Positions 22,618-33,385 are shown, counted from the stretch's first letter. The stretch: 64,000 nt of DNA from Kalaharituber pfeilii (GCA_015179045.1 WHUZ01000015.1:558001-622000); one strand, 5' to 3'. Translations and numbers: made by a program. The notes: generated from the letters alone by a model not told the origin.

Positions 22618-24528
22618 ATGGCCGAGGACACAGCTAACAAAGCAAGCCATCTTTGCGTCCTGGTGCATGGGTAAGACCCCCCCGATCCATAGAATGCCCG
22701 CAGTATGTGTGCTCACTTGTGAAATAGACTTTGGGGTGGGTACACTCCATCATCGACTTGAACAGGTGACAAGAAATGAAATTCTAACCAAGTATAGGCA
22801 ATCCCACTCATCTGGAATACCTCGCCCTAGCAATCCGTGCTCGGTATCCCGAAGTCTACCTTCTAGTGTGCAAACGAAATGCTGGGGCCTTTACCTATGA
22901 TGGTATTGAAACTGGTGGAGAACGGGTAACAAAGGAGATTGAGACTGCTCTTGACGAACATTCTCGCAATGGTGTTGAAATTAAAAAATTGAGCATTGTA
23001 GGATATTCATTAGGTGGGTGTTCATTTTCACTCCGTTGAAGTTATGCGTATGGGCACTGCAATAGAGGATACATTGGCAGGCCAATATACTGACAGGTTG
23101 GTACTCATCTGTTATAGGCGGGCTTGTAGCTAGGTATGCGATTGGCCTACTCTACTCTAGAGGGTGGTTCGAGAGAATACATCCAGTGGTAGGGTTCCCC
23201 TTCTCCTCGATACAAATTATTAGGTACTAATTGCATTATTCAAGAACTTCACAACATTTGCAACCCCCCACCTGGGTGTTCGCACTCCACTGCTGGGCTG
23301 GCATAATCATTTATGGTAAACTATTCCGATGTCGTTTCTTCACATGTAACAGTGAGCTGACTTATGCATACCGTGAAGGAATGTCTTGGGAGCTCGTGTC
23401 CTGTCTGCATCGGGACGTCAGCTCTTCTTGATCGACAATTTCCGTAACACCGACCGCCCCCTTCTCTCTGTCCTTGCAGACAAAGACTCTGTATTTTACA
23501 AGGGTTTATCGAAGTTCTCTACGAAGGTTCTGTATGCAAATATCGTGAATGATCGTTCAACCTGCTTTTACACCTCGGGTATCTCGCGGATCGACCCCTT
23601 CGCTGATCTCGAAGCCGTCTCCGTGAACTTCTATCCGGGGTATGAGCCAATAATTGTTGATCCTTCTTACCCAGCTTCCCCAGCAGATAAAGGAGAGGAG
23701 TTGCCTGTTAGCCATAGACTCACCCTTGCAACTCAAGGGTTTGCTAAGAAGCTTCCGCGCCTGCTGCTGTATGTCCTATTTGTCCCAATCGTGCTTGTAG
23801 CCTTTCTTCTCAATGCTCTTTTCCAGACAATTACATCCTACCGGAGGATTAGATTACATGAGAAGGAAGGGGAGAAGGAAGGATATCATTATTATAGGAT
23901 GCTGCCACTGATGCTTGTTGAAGAGATGCAAGAGGCAGTTGAATGCGTAATTGAGGATATTCATCAGATGCAGGAAGCTGAGCATCTCCCCTCCGGAATG
24001 GAGGAAAGTGCATACTTTGGCGAACCTCGAATGAGGAGTGTTTCGTTTGCGCCATTACTTGGGCCACAAATGGAAGTTAATGAATCTTTTAAGTTGGACC
24101 CTTTGGGCTCTTCCACGTTAGGTCCACCCAAAAAAACCTCCGTACCGGCAACGAGCAATGGTACTAACACACTCCCGGAGAAGAACAGCGAACAGGAAAT
24201 AAATACAAAGGTTCCAGAGGTCGACGAATCCGACGACGAGCATAGCGAAAACAAATTTCTCCTCTCCAAAGCCGTTGATGCGCCTCAAATCACAGCTCCA
24301 CCAATCCACACCCCCCGCCAAATGGAGTTTCCAACTCTCGCCTTAACTCAATGCCAGTTTCAGATGATTCAGCACTTAGACACCCTTGGCTTCAAGAAGT
24401 ACCCGGTGTGGATCCACAACGATGCTCACTCTCATGCTGCCATGATTGTCCGGAGACCCTGGAAAGAATCCTGGGCAGAGGGCAAAATCGTTGTGAAACA
24501 CTGGCTTGAGGAAACATTTTTGGAGTAA
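22618..24528 (+). CDS. DUF676 serine lipase (LPL1/ROG1-type), with an 8-nt microexon
   Basis: Six exons: 22618-22670, 22728-22735, 22798-23013, 23118-23188, 23245-23315 and 23379-24528, in frame, 522 aa. The second exon is only 8 nt (ACTTTGGG) and is required to build the conserved VHGLWGNPTHL oxyanion-hole segment (G-L-W-G, residues 18-21). The nucleophile elbow is GYSLGG with Ser91, and ATPHLGV follows. The C-terminal HNDAHSHAAMIVR supplies the likely catalytic His (about 492). A hydrophobic segment (about 268-289, LLLYVLFVPIVLVAFLLNAL) suggests membrane or lipid-droplet attachment. The family hydrolyses phospholipids or acylglycerols; yeast Lpl1 is a lipid-droplet phospholipase. An acidic Ser/Glu-rich linker lies at about 380-450. 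The exact paralogue (LPL1 versus ROG1) is uncertain. Confidence 0.92.
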
Positions 24529-25093
24529 GCTAAGCTTTCCAAAAATAGATTCCATCATTTGGAGATGAAAAAGATGTAGACTGGTATACTATTACGGAGA
24601 TTTTGTTGGGGCAAACTTCTTTTTTGTCTTTCTGAGATTTGAGGGCGGGTGATTACTGAGTTGCTGCTTACGATTTCTTACGGGATGATTCGCACAGCTC
24701 AGGAAAAGGTTTGACTGGCTCAGTCGTCTATTGGAGCTGGAGCTTATGGAGTCGGCATTCGTCCTTTCAGATATTCTGTGTTTGAATATCCTTTCTTTTG
24801 ATTTTGGCAAATCGTAACATTTCTCATGTTCTCACTAGATATATCGAGCTCAGACTCTATCACGTGTCTTCGCCTACATAGTAATCATTTTGTGGCTTTT
24901 AATACTCTCGTCTTTTCTGGCATTGTACACCCGTAAATTCATATATTCCCACTCTAAGATGTTCATTGGTACATAGGTCACTACTTTATTAAGCATGTAG
25001 TCAGCCTTAAGAGCAAACGACAAAAGGACTAGCTAGATATGGGTTAGTAGAAATATGGCATGAGACTGGGATTCATGCAATGTACAGTACTCC
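24529..25093. other. Downstream spacer of the lipase gene
   Basis: AT-rich, with no coding region recognised. It marks the transition into the repeat-rich interval that begins at the inverted repeat near 25094. Confidence 0.45.
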
Positions 25094-25260
25094 GTACCTA
25101 GACAAAATTGTACGCCACCCTCCTCACTATGCAATAATAGGAAAAGCGCATATGCACTGCATTGACCTCCATGATGCAATAGGAAAGTATGGAGTACTAC
25201 TAGTATTTTATATCGGGAAACGATCGCCTACCTAGAAACGACGCGCATCTTGGCATGCCT
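25094..25260. repeat. Left copy of a two-block inverted repeat
   Basis: Block A (25094-25168, starting GTACCTAGACAAAATTGTAC) is matched in reverse complement at 28548-28622 with one visible mismatch over 75 bases. Block B (about 25194-25260, containing TTTTATATCGGG) is matched more loosely in reverse complement at about 28058-28130. The blocks are 25 bases apart here but over 400 apart on the right, so the right copy carries an insertion or the left a deletion. This is either the terminal repeat of one 3.5-kb element or two opposed copies of one family. Confidence 0.8.
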
Positions 25261-25433
25261 CATGAGAAACCATTTTCACAATATCTTTGGTAACTTAGAT
25301 GCCAGTAACATCAAATAAAGTGATATAGATACAATGATGTCAGGACAACATTATCTACATATTCTATTGCCTATATTCAATATCAAGCTCCTGCTATATC
25401 AATAAATATGTCAACACGTCAATTTAACCCCCC

Positions 25434-26068
25434 TGTTACGGCTAAGGTGAGACTTACGCGACCCGCGGAACACTTACCCTGAATACCAATGCTGCTTGAG
25501 CGGACTGATCATCCGTTAGGCTTGGAATTCATTTTTCGCCCGAATAGGGAAGTGCTAAGGAAGTGTGTGTCGTCGATTAATGGTATAATCTCCGGATTAC
25601 CCATGTACCCTGCTGCACTCGGCTTATTAAAAGCTAATATATGCGCACATGCACTAGTACATAGCATTATCTTGCGTCTGTACTATTCTCGCATGTTTCT
25701 GTTACGTGTGCCTATTGCCACAGGTATTGGCATTGATAAGGAATCGCCGCGTTGCCAGTCATTTAATCATTTGTTGACTAGTTATGTATGACTGCGCTGA
25801 AGTCTATATAAGCGCCGGCTGGCGATAGCATAGTTAAAAAGAAATCAAGACACTAGCGGTGTTCTAAGTTCTCTATAACTCTGAACCTATCGTTCCCTCA
25901 CTACGCCCGTGAAACGCTCCGCTCCGCTGCGCGCCCCACGCCGAGTAGCTGCCCTTTCGGCCCGCCGTATATACGCCTCCGTAGCCATTCCGGCCCGCCG
26001 TATACACCCCTTAGCCGTAACACCTATTCTCCGGGCCCAGCGTAGCCGAGCCCCTCACGCCCGTAACA
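25434..26068 (+). mobile_element. Candidate solo LTR (635 bp)
   Basis: Begins TGTTACGG and ends CCGTAACA, perfect 8-base inverted termini with the TG...CA ends of retroviral-type LTRs. A TATA-like CTATATAAG lies near 25803, where an LTR promoter would be. CCCCC is present immediately outside both ends (25429-25433 and 26069-26073), compatible with a 5-bp target duplication, although homopolymeric and therefore weak. An alternative end at 26022 gives 12-base inverted termini (TGTTACGGCTAA) but no duplication. No primer-binding site or internal domain follows, so this would be a recombination-derived solo LTR. Confidence 0.6.
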
Positions 26069-26934
26069 CCCCCTCCCTCTTACGCTCCTACATATTGCCA
26101 GTTAAATAGTACTAACATCTATGCTCTTATAGCTGCTGTTACTCACTAATGGCCATAGTATATGGTGGCATATGCTATAGGGGGGTAGGATACTTCAAGC
26201 TCTATTCGCAAGTCTAAAAGTGAGCAATTGCAACAACTGTAGCTGTACCAATTTATACTTAGTTATAATAAATAGAAGGTACCGAGGCTGAACATACTGT
26301 TATACACTCTACAACTGCTTACAAGATTGATATAGGGCTATCTGCACCTTTAGACCATCCTAGTTTACCAGTTGAAGATGATATACTCATTCCCAGCTGA
26401 TATCTCTTAAGAGTATGAGACCTGCAGTCAAGCGGACTCCTCTAGCAAAAACCCTCACAGCTCAACCAAAATTGCACGAATATGAATTCTGAGAAAGGAT
26501 TTGAATTCCCTGATGTTTATTTATGTAACCCACCATTTTTCCTTGATTTTTTTGCTCTTCTAATAATTTTTTTATGATTTTATCCGTGTCGAATAGTACT
26601 GACAGTGACAGGTGATACAATGGGCGCTCGGATACATGTCTCATGATTTATGGCAGCCGCTGTCTCACATGAGCCGCAGCTCCCTCGAGCTCTATGTTGA
26701 TACCCCTAATAGCAATACTCTCCAACTGGTTTGCTGCTGTCAAACCTCAGATTTACTTCCTAAACCAAATTACCACTTTAGATATGCCCTCGGCTCGCCG
26801 CTCGCAACCCCCAGGCGCAGATATGCCCCTCAAACCGGCTCGCTGCTCACAATCCCTGCCCCCCAGATATACCCCCAGGTCCGAATATACCCTCCAAACC
26901 AGTTCACCCCTCTCAATACTCTAAGTCGAAGTCA

Positions 26935-27213
26935 AATTCAGCTGCTGAAGTACTGGCAGCTGATTATACCAGCAGGCTCAATGCAGCAATTCTATATGCA
27001 TTCAAACATCCCCTTGAGCCTAGAGCACCAATTGCAGCAAAATATGGTGTCGATCCTAATACTTTACGATGGCGGGTAAATGGAAGTCAATGGTCCCGTC
27101 AAGAATCCCATTGCCACCAACAATTATTCACTCGCGGCGAGGAAGCAGCTATATCCAAATTGCTTAAATATGTCGAAATTGGCCCTCACGCCTCGCCGGA
27201 GAGAGGAGATTGA
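26935..27213 (+). pseudogene. Transposase remnant: psq/CENP-B-type helix-turn-helix fragment
   Basis: One frame (in phase with 26956) reads through LNAAILYAFKHP, PIAAKYGVDPNTLRWRVNG and QLFTRGEEAAISKLLKYVEI before a TGA at 27211. The pattern of alpha-helical start, IAAKYGV recognition helix and a following LFTxGEEAAI segment is that of the N-terminal DNA-binding region of fungal pogo/Fot-type transposases and related HTH_psq proteins. No DDE catalytic domain follows; downstream frames are broken. A Gln-rich coiled piece (IIQQMQQLQQLV) at about 27700-27750 may belong to the same element. Confidence 0.6.
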
Positions 27214-28057
27214 GAACTGTATGGACTACGTTTTGGAGAAAATTATGCAATATCGAGAAATAGTACCTCGAATGAACACCTTACGTACTCTACATAATGG
27301 TAAGCAAGTATCAACTCGAGGTTGGAAAAAGCTATCATCTGGACAAGTCCTGGATCGAAATTATCTTATTGCTTGACTACGACAGTTGGAGGGTCAGAAA
27401 ATGTGAATGATTGTCATATTGACCTTGATTTGAACTCTAATAACTTTCCTGAGTCTTCTGTAGATGGTCCGAACCAAAGTACTCCAACAGATAGGCTTAC
27501 TACTAATATACTAGAAGTTAAGGGGGGGGGTCAACTACTAGTGGGAAAGGAGGAAAACGGCAGGCTAGAGGGCAAGGGAGTAGTCAAAGGGGACGAACTA
27601 GGGCTGCAAAAGATACAGACAATAAGATAGTAGTAAAGTCAACAGCATTATCTGGAGCTACTAACTCTCAGCCACCACTACCCCCTCCTTCGACACTTGA
27701 GGAAATAATTCAGCAAATGCAGCAGCTGCAGCAGCTAGTTTCAGGCCTCGCGAATAGAGCTGTAAGTTACTCTAGCCTATATTGCATATGCTATCATATA
27801 CTATAGCCATTAATGACTAACTCTTACTATAGGAAAGATAGATATAGACCTATTGATAGATAATATGCAGAAGGTTGAGGGGGGGGGTGGTAATTTATTA
27901 TTATTAATGCATATATTGATATAGCAAGTGAACCATTGTTGACAGAATTGATACAATATGCTAGAATTGTAGTATCAGCTATGCTGTACATATAACTGTT
28001 TACTGTAAGCTGCTAGCATGTCTGTTGCACGAGATATAGCCAAATGTAGTACTCCAG
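27214..28057. other. Degraded transposon interior
   Basis: Sequence downstream of the helix-turn-helix fragment has short disrupted frames, two G-runs (about 27530 and 27878) and no intact domain. It lies between the inverted repeat copies and is probably element-derived. Confidence 0.4.
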
Positions 28058-28622
28058 CAGGCGTGCCAAGAAAACATCGTATCCCGGTCGACGATCGTAT
28101 CCCGATATAAAACAGTACTACTAGTAGTAGATCAAGCCCTCATAACCAGAATACTATGATCAAGTAAAAAACATCAAACTTAACTCCAATACATATACAA
28201 ACTTCTAGGTCAACATGGAATAATCCACGACGGCCAGAGGTGGGGGCACACTCATAGGCGAAGTTGCCCCTAAAGCGGGGATACTGTTACGGGTTCACCG
28301 CAACCATAGGGCGGGCGTCAGTGGATGTAAGCGATATGCGACTCAGCCTGAACGGCGTCGCAGTCGCATAAGTAAGTGCTATCATATGAGCTACCCAGAG
28401 GACTAGCGAGTATCGATAGTCAAGTGTCTTTTTGACCTGGCAGACGGTAACTCTCTGCGTTTACGAGATCCATTACAGTATACTTGTCCAGTATCATATG
28501 AATACTCTTGATAATGCAAAGGCGATCTCTTTCTGGTGCATATACAGAGGTCAATGCAGTGCATATGCGCTTTTCCTATTATTGCATAGTGAGGGGGGTG
28601 GCGTACAATTTTGTCTAGGTAC
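28058..28622. repeat. Right copy of the two-block inverted repeat
   Basis: Block B' (about 28058-28130) and block A' (28548-28622) are reverse-complement partners of 25194-25260 and 25094-25168. Between them, near 28285, a purine-rich AAAGCGGGGATAC is followed by TGTTACGGG. That resembles a polypurine tract before a 3' LTR, but no LTR end could be located. Confidence 0.7.
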
Positions 28623-29177
28623 TGTATACTAGAGAATGCCCGCTCGCTACGCTCGCAATGGGGGCAGAGCGTGCGGTGGGAGCTGACGCGACACTCGCGA
28701 CCGGGATTAGTGCTGTCACGGAGTAGTAAATTGTACGCTCCCGACCGCAAGGACTTTTTCTGATGAGTTTGAACATACGTTTTCAACCTCTTGCACACAT
28801 GCTCACTGAGGGACCCCACTCGCTTCGCTCGGGGATCCATACAACTGCTAGGGGGGGTGGCGCACCTAGGGGGGTGACGCGCCTAGGGTGATGCGCTCTG
28901 TGGGGGTGAAATCAAGAGGAGAAAAACTGATAGAGGTGTACACCTAACACCGAAGGATAGCACTGTATTATCAAGACCCGCACCTTTAAAATTGGTCTCT
29001 ACTATCCTTAGATGTCACATTCCGGTCTGGATACTCGCATCCCTCCGCTGCAGTCATATTTACAACAACTATATCTATCAACTTTATCTAATCAACCACT
29101 CTAACCAAAATCCCACCACTACGCTCACTATCTCTTCTGAACTTCCAACTTTCCAGTTGCCCACCCATCAACTACAA
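28623..29177. other. Repeat-derived spacer
   Basis: Contains CGCTCGCTACGCTCGC and CGCTTCGCTCG motifs and G-rich short tandem units (about 28850-28905, GGGGGGTGGCGCACCTA-like). The motifs suggest decayed mobile DNA, but no element ends were defined and no gene is supported. Confidence 0.4.
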
Positions 29178-29325
29178 CTTGCTGAATCACTTGCTGAATC
29201 GACCACTGAATGACCTGCTGAATCCCCCGCTAAAGTGCCTGCTGAATCCCCTACCGAATCGCTTGCCGGATCGCTTGTAGAATTACATGCTGAACTTGTT
29301 TGTTGAACTTTCTAACTCATCTGCT
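29178..29325 (+). repeat. 12-bp imperfect tandem repeat with coding periodicity
   Basis: Units of the form CTTGCTGAATCA repeat about a dozen times with substitutions. In one frame they would encode LAES/PAES/TTE-type tetrapeptides, but stop codons (for example ACTGAATGA) interrupt. The period of 12 keeps frame, suggesting descent from a protein repeat, now decayed. Confidence 0.65.
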
Positions 29326-29795
29326 AAGCTGCTAGTTAGCGCACATAATGAATTGCTTGCTGAACCCTTCACTGAATCGTATAGTGCATTCTCACTTACC
29401 TATTAGGCTATCCACCATAGCATTCAAGTTCCTCAAGTAGCAAGTTTAGTAGAGTACAACCCGATAACCTATAATTTTTTCAGTATCAATATAGTAGTGC
29501 CAATGGAATCAAAGTGACTCTTACCTTTGCATTGTCAAGTTGTGGAGTTGTAAAGGGATGAAGGTGAGGAGGTAGTTTTAAGATAGATTTATTCTTAATT
29601 CAGGAGAATATCATAGAAGTCGAGCTATCTTTATTTTGATTAGTTTGATAGGACGACTTACTCAAGTTGACAGAGATTTGCACAGTTACGTTATCAGCTT
29701 TGCGTCACGTAACCGTTACGTGAGGTTACATGACATAAGCAAATGCTCTGATTGGCTGATTTCGTAACGTGAGACAGCCGATCTTTGATCACGTA

Positions 29796-30397
29796 TGGTG
29801 CCGGAAGTTAATAATCAACATGTTGTAACATTCCCGGCCAGCATTAGTAAGCAGCACCATATGTGTCGTTTTGCTTGCTTGACGCAATCGCGCACCCTTC
29901 AGCCACGGTCAATTTACACGGCCGCATTACACGCTCGCTTTACGTCTACAGCTGCCCACGCTCGCACCACTCATAGAAGGTTTTTCCAGAGTCTATTGCA
30001 GGTCTACGAGAAACTATACCCAAAGCTCTTTTTCTATTTCAGACATCTCAATTTGGCGTTATTATAATAAGTGTCTTCATATTATGCAGGCATATAAGGT
30101 GGTCATCAATATGGTACAGAGCGGGGAACCTTTGATGACTAATCCATTTGTATAGGGCTTGGCATGTAACATTTGCTACATTTCCTAAAAAAGTAAAAAA
30201 ACTTTGAACCTTTTCAGTTTTACAACGAGTAAAGATTTTGCCATGAAAATATCATAGAATGATAGAGCATCTCAAATAGTATAGATTTTTGATATTTCTA
30301 CGGTACCTTAGTTCATATCAGGTTGTGGTTGCTGATAGGTTTTGCGTTGCGTTGGTTGTGTCGCAAATTTCATGTTGATTATTAACTTCCGGCACCA
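29796..30397. mobile_element. MITE with perfect 27-bp terminal inverted repeats and TA duplication (602 bp)
   Basis: The left end reads TGGTGCCGGAAGTTAATAAT and continues to 29822; its exact reverse complement closes the element at 30371-30397. TA flanks both ends (29794-29795 and 30398-30399). Perfect arms imply recent activity compared with the left-region elements. Only a short ORF (frame at 29795) is inside, with no transposase signature, so it would have moved with a Tc1/mariner-type enzyme encoded elsewhere. Outside it, 29694-29708 and 30874-30888 form another inverted pair (GCAAAGCTGA core), so the element may sit within an older one. Confidence 0.88.
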
Positions 30398-30892
30398 TAA
30401 CCAAATCGTCGCGTTACGACCATAACCTTGCGTAACTTTGGGTAACGCCAAGGATATGCGCCTAGTTTTTAGCTGACTACAGGGCCCTTTGACCGGTCTT
30501 TACCTAAATCAGCAACACATGGATGCATATGCATAAGCACGTGTCTACCACTTCATGAGCATCCCCAATCTACGCATGAAAGCTCTCCAGTTTCTCCCAT
30601 CATAAGCCAGTAAACGTCTGCTACAATCACAGCAAGTTCACAAGCTGTTACTCCACACTCTGCTACCCCCTCTGGTATCTGAATCAAGTAGCATAGATAT
30701 GGCATGAGTTTCGATTGCTGTCGTGACCACCTGTTCGATTTTGGCTCTCTCCGATATGCGGGGCATGTTGATGTTACGGACGTGACGGTAACGTAGGTTA
30801 CGCGGGGGACATCAGCGACCCTCCTCTCATTTGGGCTTAGCGGGTTGACAAGGGTTACCTAACAGAACGGAACGTAACGCAAAGCTGAAGAT

Positions 30893-31533
30893 AGAGAGGA
30901 TGCGAAGTCAACTGGCTCTATTTGCAGGGGCCCTGGCACGACGACCAGGACCCCGGATCAACACCCTTGCGATAGAGCCAGCATGGGTCAAAAGCCAGCC
31001 AGACTGGCTGAGAAAATTGTGTTTTTTCAGTTAACGTGGCTTTAACAAATTCATAGAAAAAAACAATTGTACGTACGTAGAAATTGGCTGAAAAAAATCA
31101 ATTGTATGCATATACAAACTCTATACCACACGAGAACTCCATGCCATACGAGAACACTACGCCCATTCAGCTACAGCACTAGAGAACGCACCTACAATCG
31201 AGAGAATGCTTGATCCAACCCATTCTGATGAGTCCTATTAGCAAATGTTCAGATAGCATTGTGGATGTGTAGGAGTGCGAGAACAGGTATAAAGATAAGT
31301 ATAATCGGTATAAAGGCACGTATGATGATTGATATTTGTTAAAGTAAACAAATATTTTTCACATCAATAGAGCCAGACGGAACCCCTGCTAATCCCCCTG
31401 TCCTTATTGTCCAGGCACCCCAGTGAAATCGCATCCTGAATTCACAGAGCCAGCTCTATATTTTACCTGCTTTGCCAATTTGAGCTTGGTCAGAAGGTTT
31501 GGAGTCAAGCTGGCTTTGAATCGCATCCTCTCT
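30893..31533. mobile_element. MITE-like element with 13-bp inverted ends and subterminal GAGCCAG motifs
   Basis: AGAGAGGATGCGA (30893-30905) is repeated exactly in reverse complement at 31521-31533. Multiple GAGCCAG/CTGGCTC or GCCAG/CTGGC motifs lie inside both ends (about 30917, 30970, 31000, 31368, 31447, 31506), recalling the subterminal transposase-binding repeats of many DNA transposons. No target duplication or transposase was found. Confidence 0.6.
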
Positions 31534-31833
31534 CATAACCACTATTAAAAGTGCTGATCAGAAGCCACTTGTGTAGAGGTCATAGCCACAAAGTATAGAA
31601 ATCTATTGGCCCGATAAGAGAGGAGGCCCAAGTTATTCTCGATCTCAGTACTATATAGAGATTAGAGGGATTTTGCAGCCTTGTACATAACCCCAGCAGG
31701 ACTTATTTCAAATCAACAAGGGTAAGACGAAGTAACCCCAAACTGTACAAGAACGGTCCAGAACCCCAGCGCATGAAATTTAGAAATCCACGTGACGTAG
31801 GAACCTCACTTCATCGTCATCATCAAGTTCACT

Positions 31834-32109
31834 ATGGATACCCAACTTGAACGCCAACTTGAACGCCAGATTGCACTTGGATTAGTCATAATGGGGTATT
31901 TTCAAGCAATACTCCTAAGTATGAAGTGTGAACTTGAACGGCGTCGCAATGTGTCTACTGTAACTTCTCGTTACCGGCCTCCAATACCATACGAGCAGTA
32001 TTCATGGACACTATTATCAAGTGGTTGGAGTGATATTGAATGCATCGAATATCTCCGATTCACATGAGCTGAGATAGCAGAACTGATTGTACACTTGGGA
32101 CTTGTTTGA
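31834..32109 (+). pseudogene. N-terminal fragment of a DDE-type (Harbinger/IS5-like) transposase, with an internal stop
   Basis: From the ATG at 31834 the frame encodes repeated LERQ near the start, then RYRPPIPYEQYSW and WSDIECIEYLRFT before TGA at 32065-32067. It continues in the same frame as AEIAELIVHLGL before a second stop. The continuity across the stop suggests a point mutation, for example CGA or AGA to TGA. The pattern resembles the region before the catalytic core of fungal Harbinger/IS5-like transposases as I remember them. No catalytic DDE segment follows. Identity is tentative. Confidence 0.45.
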
Positions 32110-32944
32110 TCTTGTTTGATATGTTTGATAAATTTTTTATATTACTAGCGTACTCACAGGGTTCCTCATGATAAACTTGCCCTCTTGTGGTTGTAGTCTA
32201 GGCCATTCTATTAGCGCGGTCTTAATTCTAGGCCAGGGGCCCATGTCGGTATCTAACCAATTCAGCTCCGTTGCTGTCGCAACAAGTCCACAGAATTAAG
32301 GCCGGCAGGGTTGCAAAATCCCTCATTTTTACGAAATATGATATCTACATAGTTAGCTTCGTCCCCGCAATATCAGTTGGTGCTTGTGGGGGGTGAGGGA
32401 ATTAGAATTCAGGGCAATTACCTCGTGTCCAATGATCTGGCGTATTGTCTTGCATGCCTGCCCCTGTGCACGAGAACTGTATGGCACGAGATTACCAAGA
32501 GCAACACCCATGCATGAAACTCCACTTAGTCAGAGTCTGGTTACGAGACTATATTAGAGCTGCAAGCAGCCAGACCCCTCGAAATAGATTTCATCCTCAA
32601 AGTTCTGACCCTCAACTTGATTCAGATACTCTAATATCATCCAACTTTAAAGCTTCCTATATCCGGGTTCCCCGTTGGTTTTGCATATTGGGCTTTCACT
32701 TTGCTTCACTCCACTCCGTTCCCTTCCGTCACTACGCTACGCCAATTCCACTTCAGTATCCCTACGACGTCGACGACGACCGCATTGATATTGCGACAGT
32801 GCAGATTCGTTTCAGCATATTGTGATTTGGTTATCTTAATCAGAACACTGCTTCGGTTCGTTATGGGTTAGTAACATCAGATTAGTAACATCAGATTTTA
32901 GATTATACTAGAATCTTTCAAGTATGCTAATTTTGATAATTTGA

Positions 32945-33385
32945 TGCAATGAAGATTTATTAAATCTTTTTCCACCGGAGAGTTTGAACGGTGTTCAACT
33001 CAAGATTGTTCTTGGTCTTCCAGTTGATAGGAGGCGAGAGTTGCAGACTCAGTTGCTTGCCGTCGTCCCGAAGTTGACTATGAGTACTAAGGACCAGGCT
33101 GTAGCTGCTGTGAATAACGTTGTTGAGTTGTTTGGGATGCATTTCCACTTTCGACCAGATAAGGACGAGCTGTTTCCAGGTCTTCCTCTGGAGAAGTTGC
33201 GAGAGATTTATAGTGATTCGGGAAGAAAACCGCAGGATAGGCTTCAGGCTGTCACTTGTTACGACTGTGAATCTTCTGGGCAATGTCAGAAGTTTGTTGT
33301 TTATCGGTATGTGGAGACTTTGTTGGGAATTATCGAGAGACTGGGAGATGCGACTGGGTTTCTAGTTAGTTTTAGATCGCTGTGA
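32945..33385 (+). CDS. Hypothetical open frame, possibly a partial gene
   Basis: A frame from about 32945 to the TGA at 33383-33385 encodes about 146 residues without an early ATG. It includes LKIVLGLPVDRRRELQ, AAVNNVVELFGMHFHF and KLREIYSDSG. The composition looks protein-like and is richer in Leu/Arg/Asp than the neighbouring noise frames, but I recognise no domain. It could be the last exon of an unannotated gene or an element remnant. A short direct repeat (TTAGTAACATCAGA twice, about 32868-32898) lies just upstream. Confidence 0.3.
   Translation, partial: CNEDLLNLFPPESLNGVQLKIVLGLPVDRRRELQTQLLAVVPKLTMSTKDQAVAAVNNVVELFGMHFHFRPDKDELFPGLPLEKLREIYSDSGRKPQDRLQAVTCYDCESSGQCQKFVVYRYVETLLGIIERLGDATGFLVSFRSL

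Noticed and set aside
22088..22900. 270-codon plus-strand frame overlapping the lipase start
   Set aside because: It is a Pro/Ala/Arg-rich product of the GC-rich block and continues in the wrong frame through the lipase's first exons and introns. The lipase frame has conserved motifs and splice logic; this one has none.
17072..24528. Grouping the RRT8-like gene, P450 and lipase as a lipid or secondary-metabolite cluster
   Set aside because: The P450 is broken, the other two are housekeeping families, and no synthase, transporter or regulator accompanies them.
26612..27079. 155-codon plus-strand frame in the transposon-rich interval
   Set aside because: It overlaps the helix-turn-helix remnant in a different frame and has no recognisable domain; the psq-like frame is the meaningful one.
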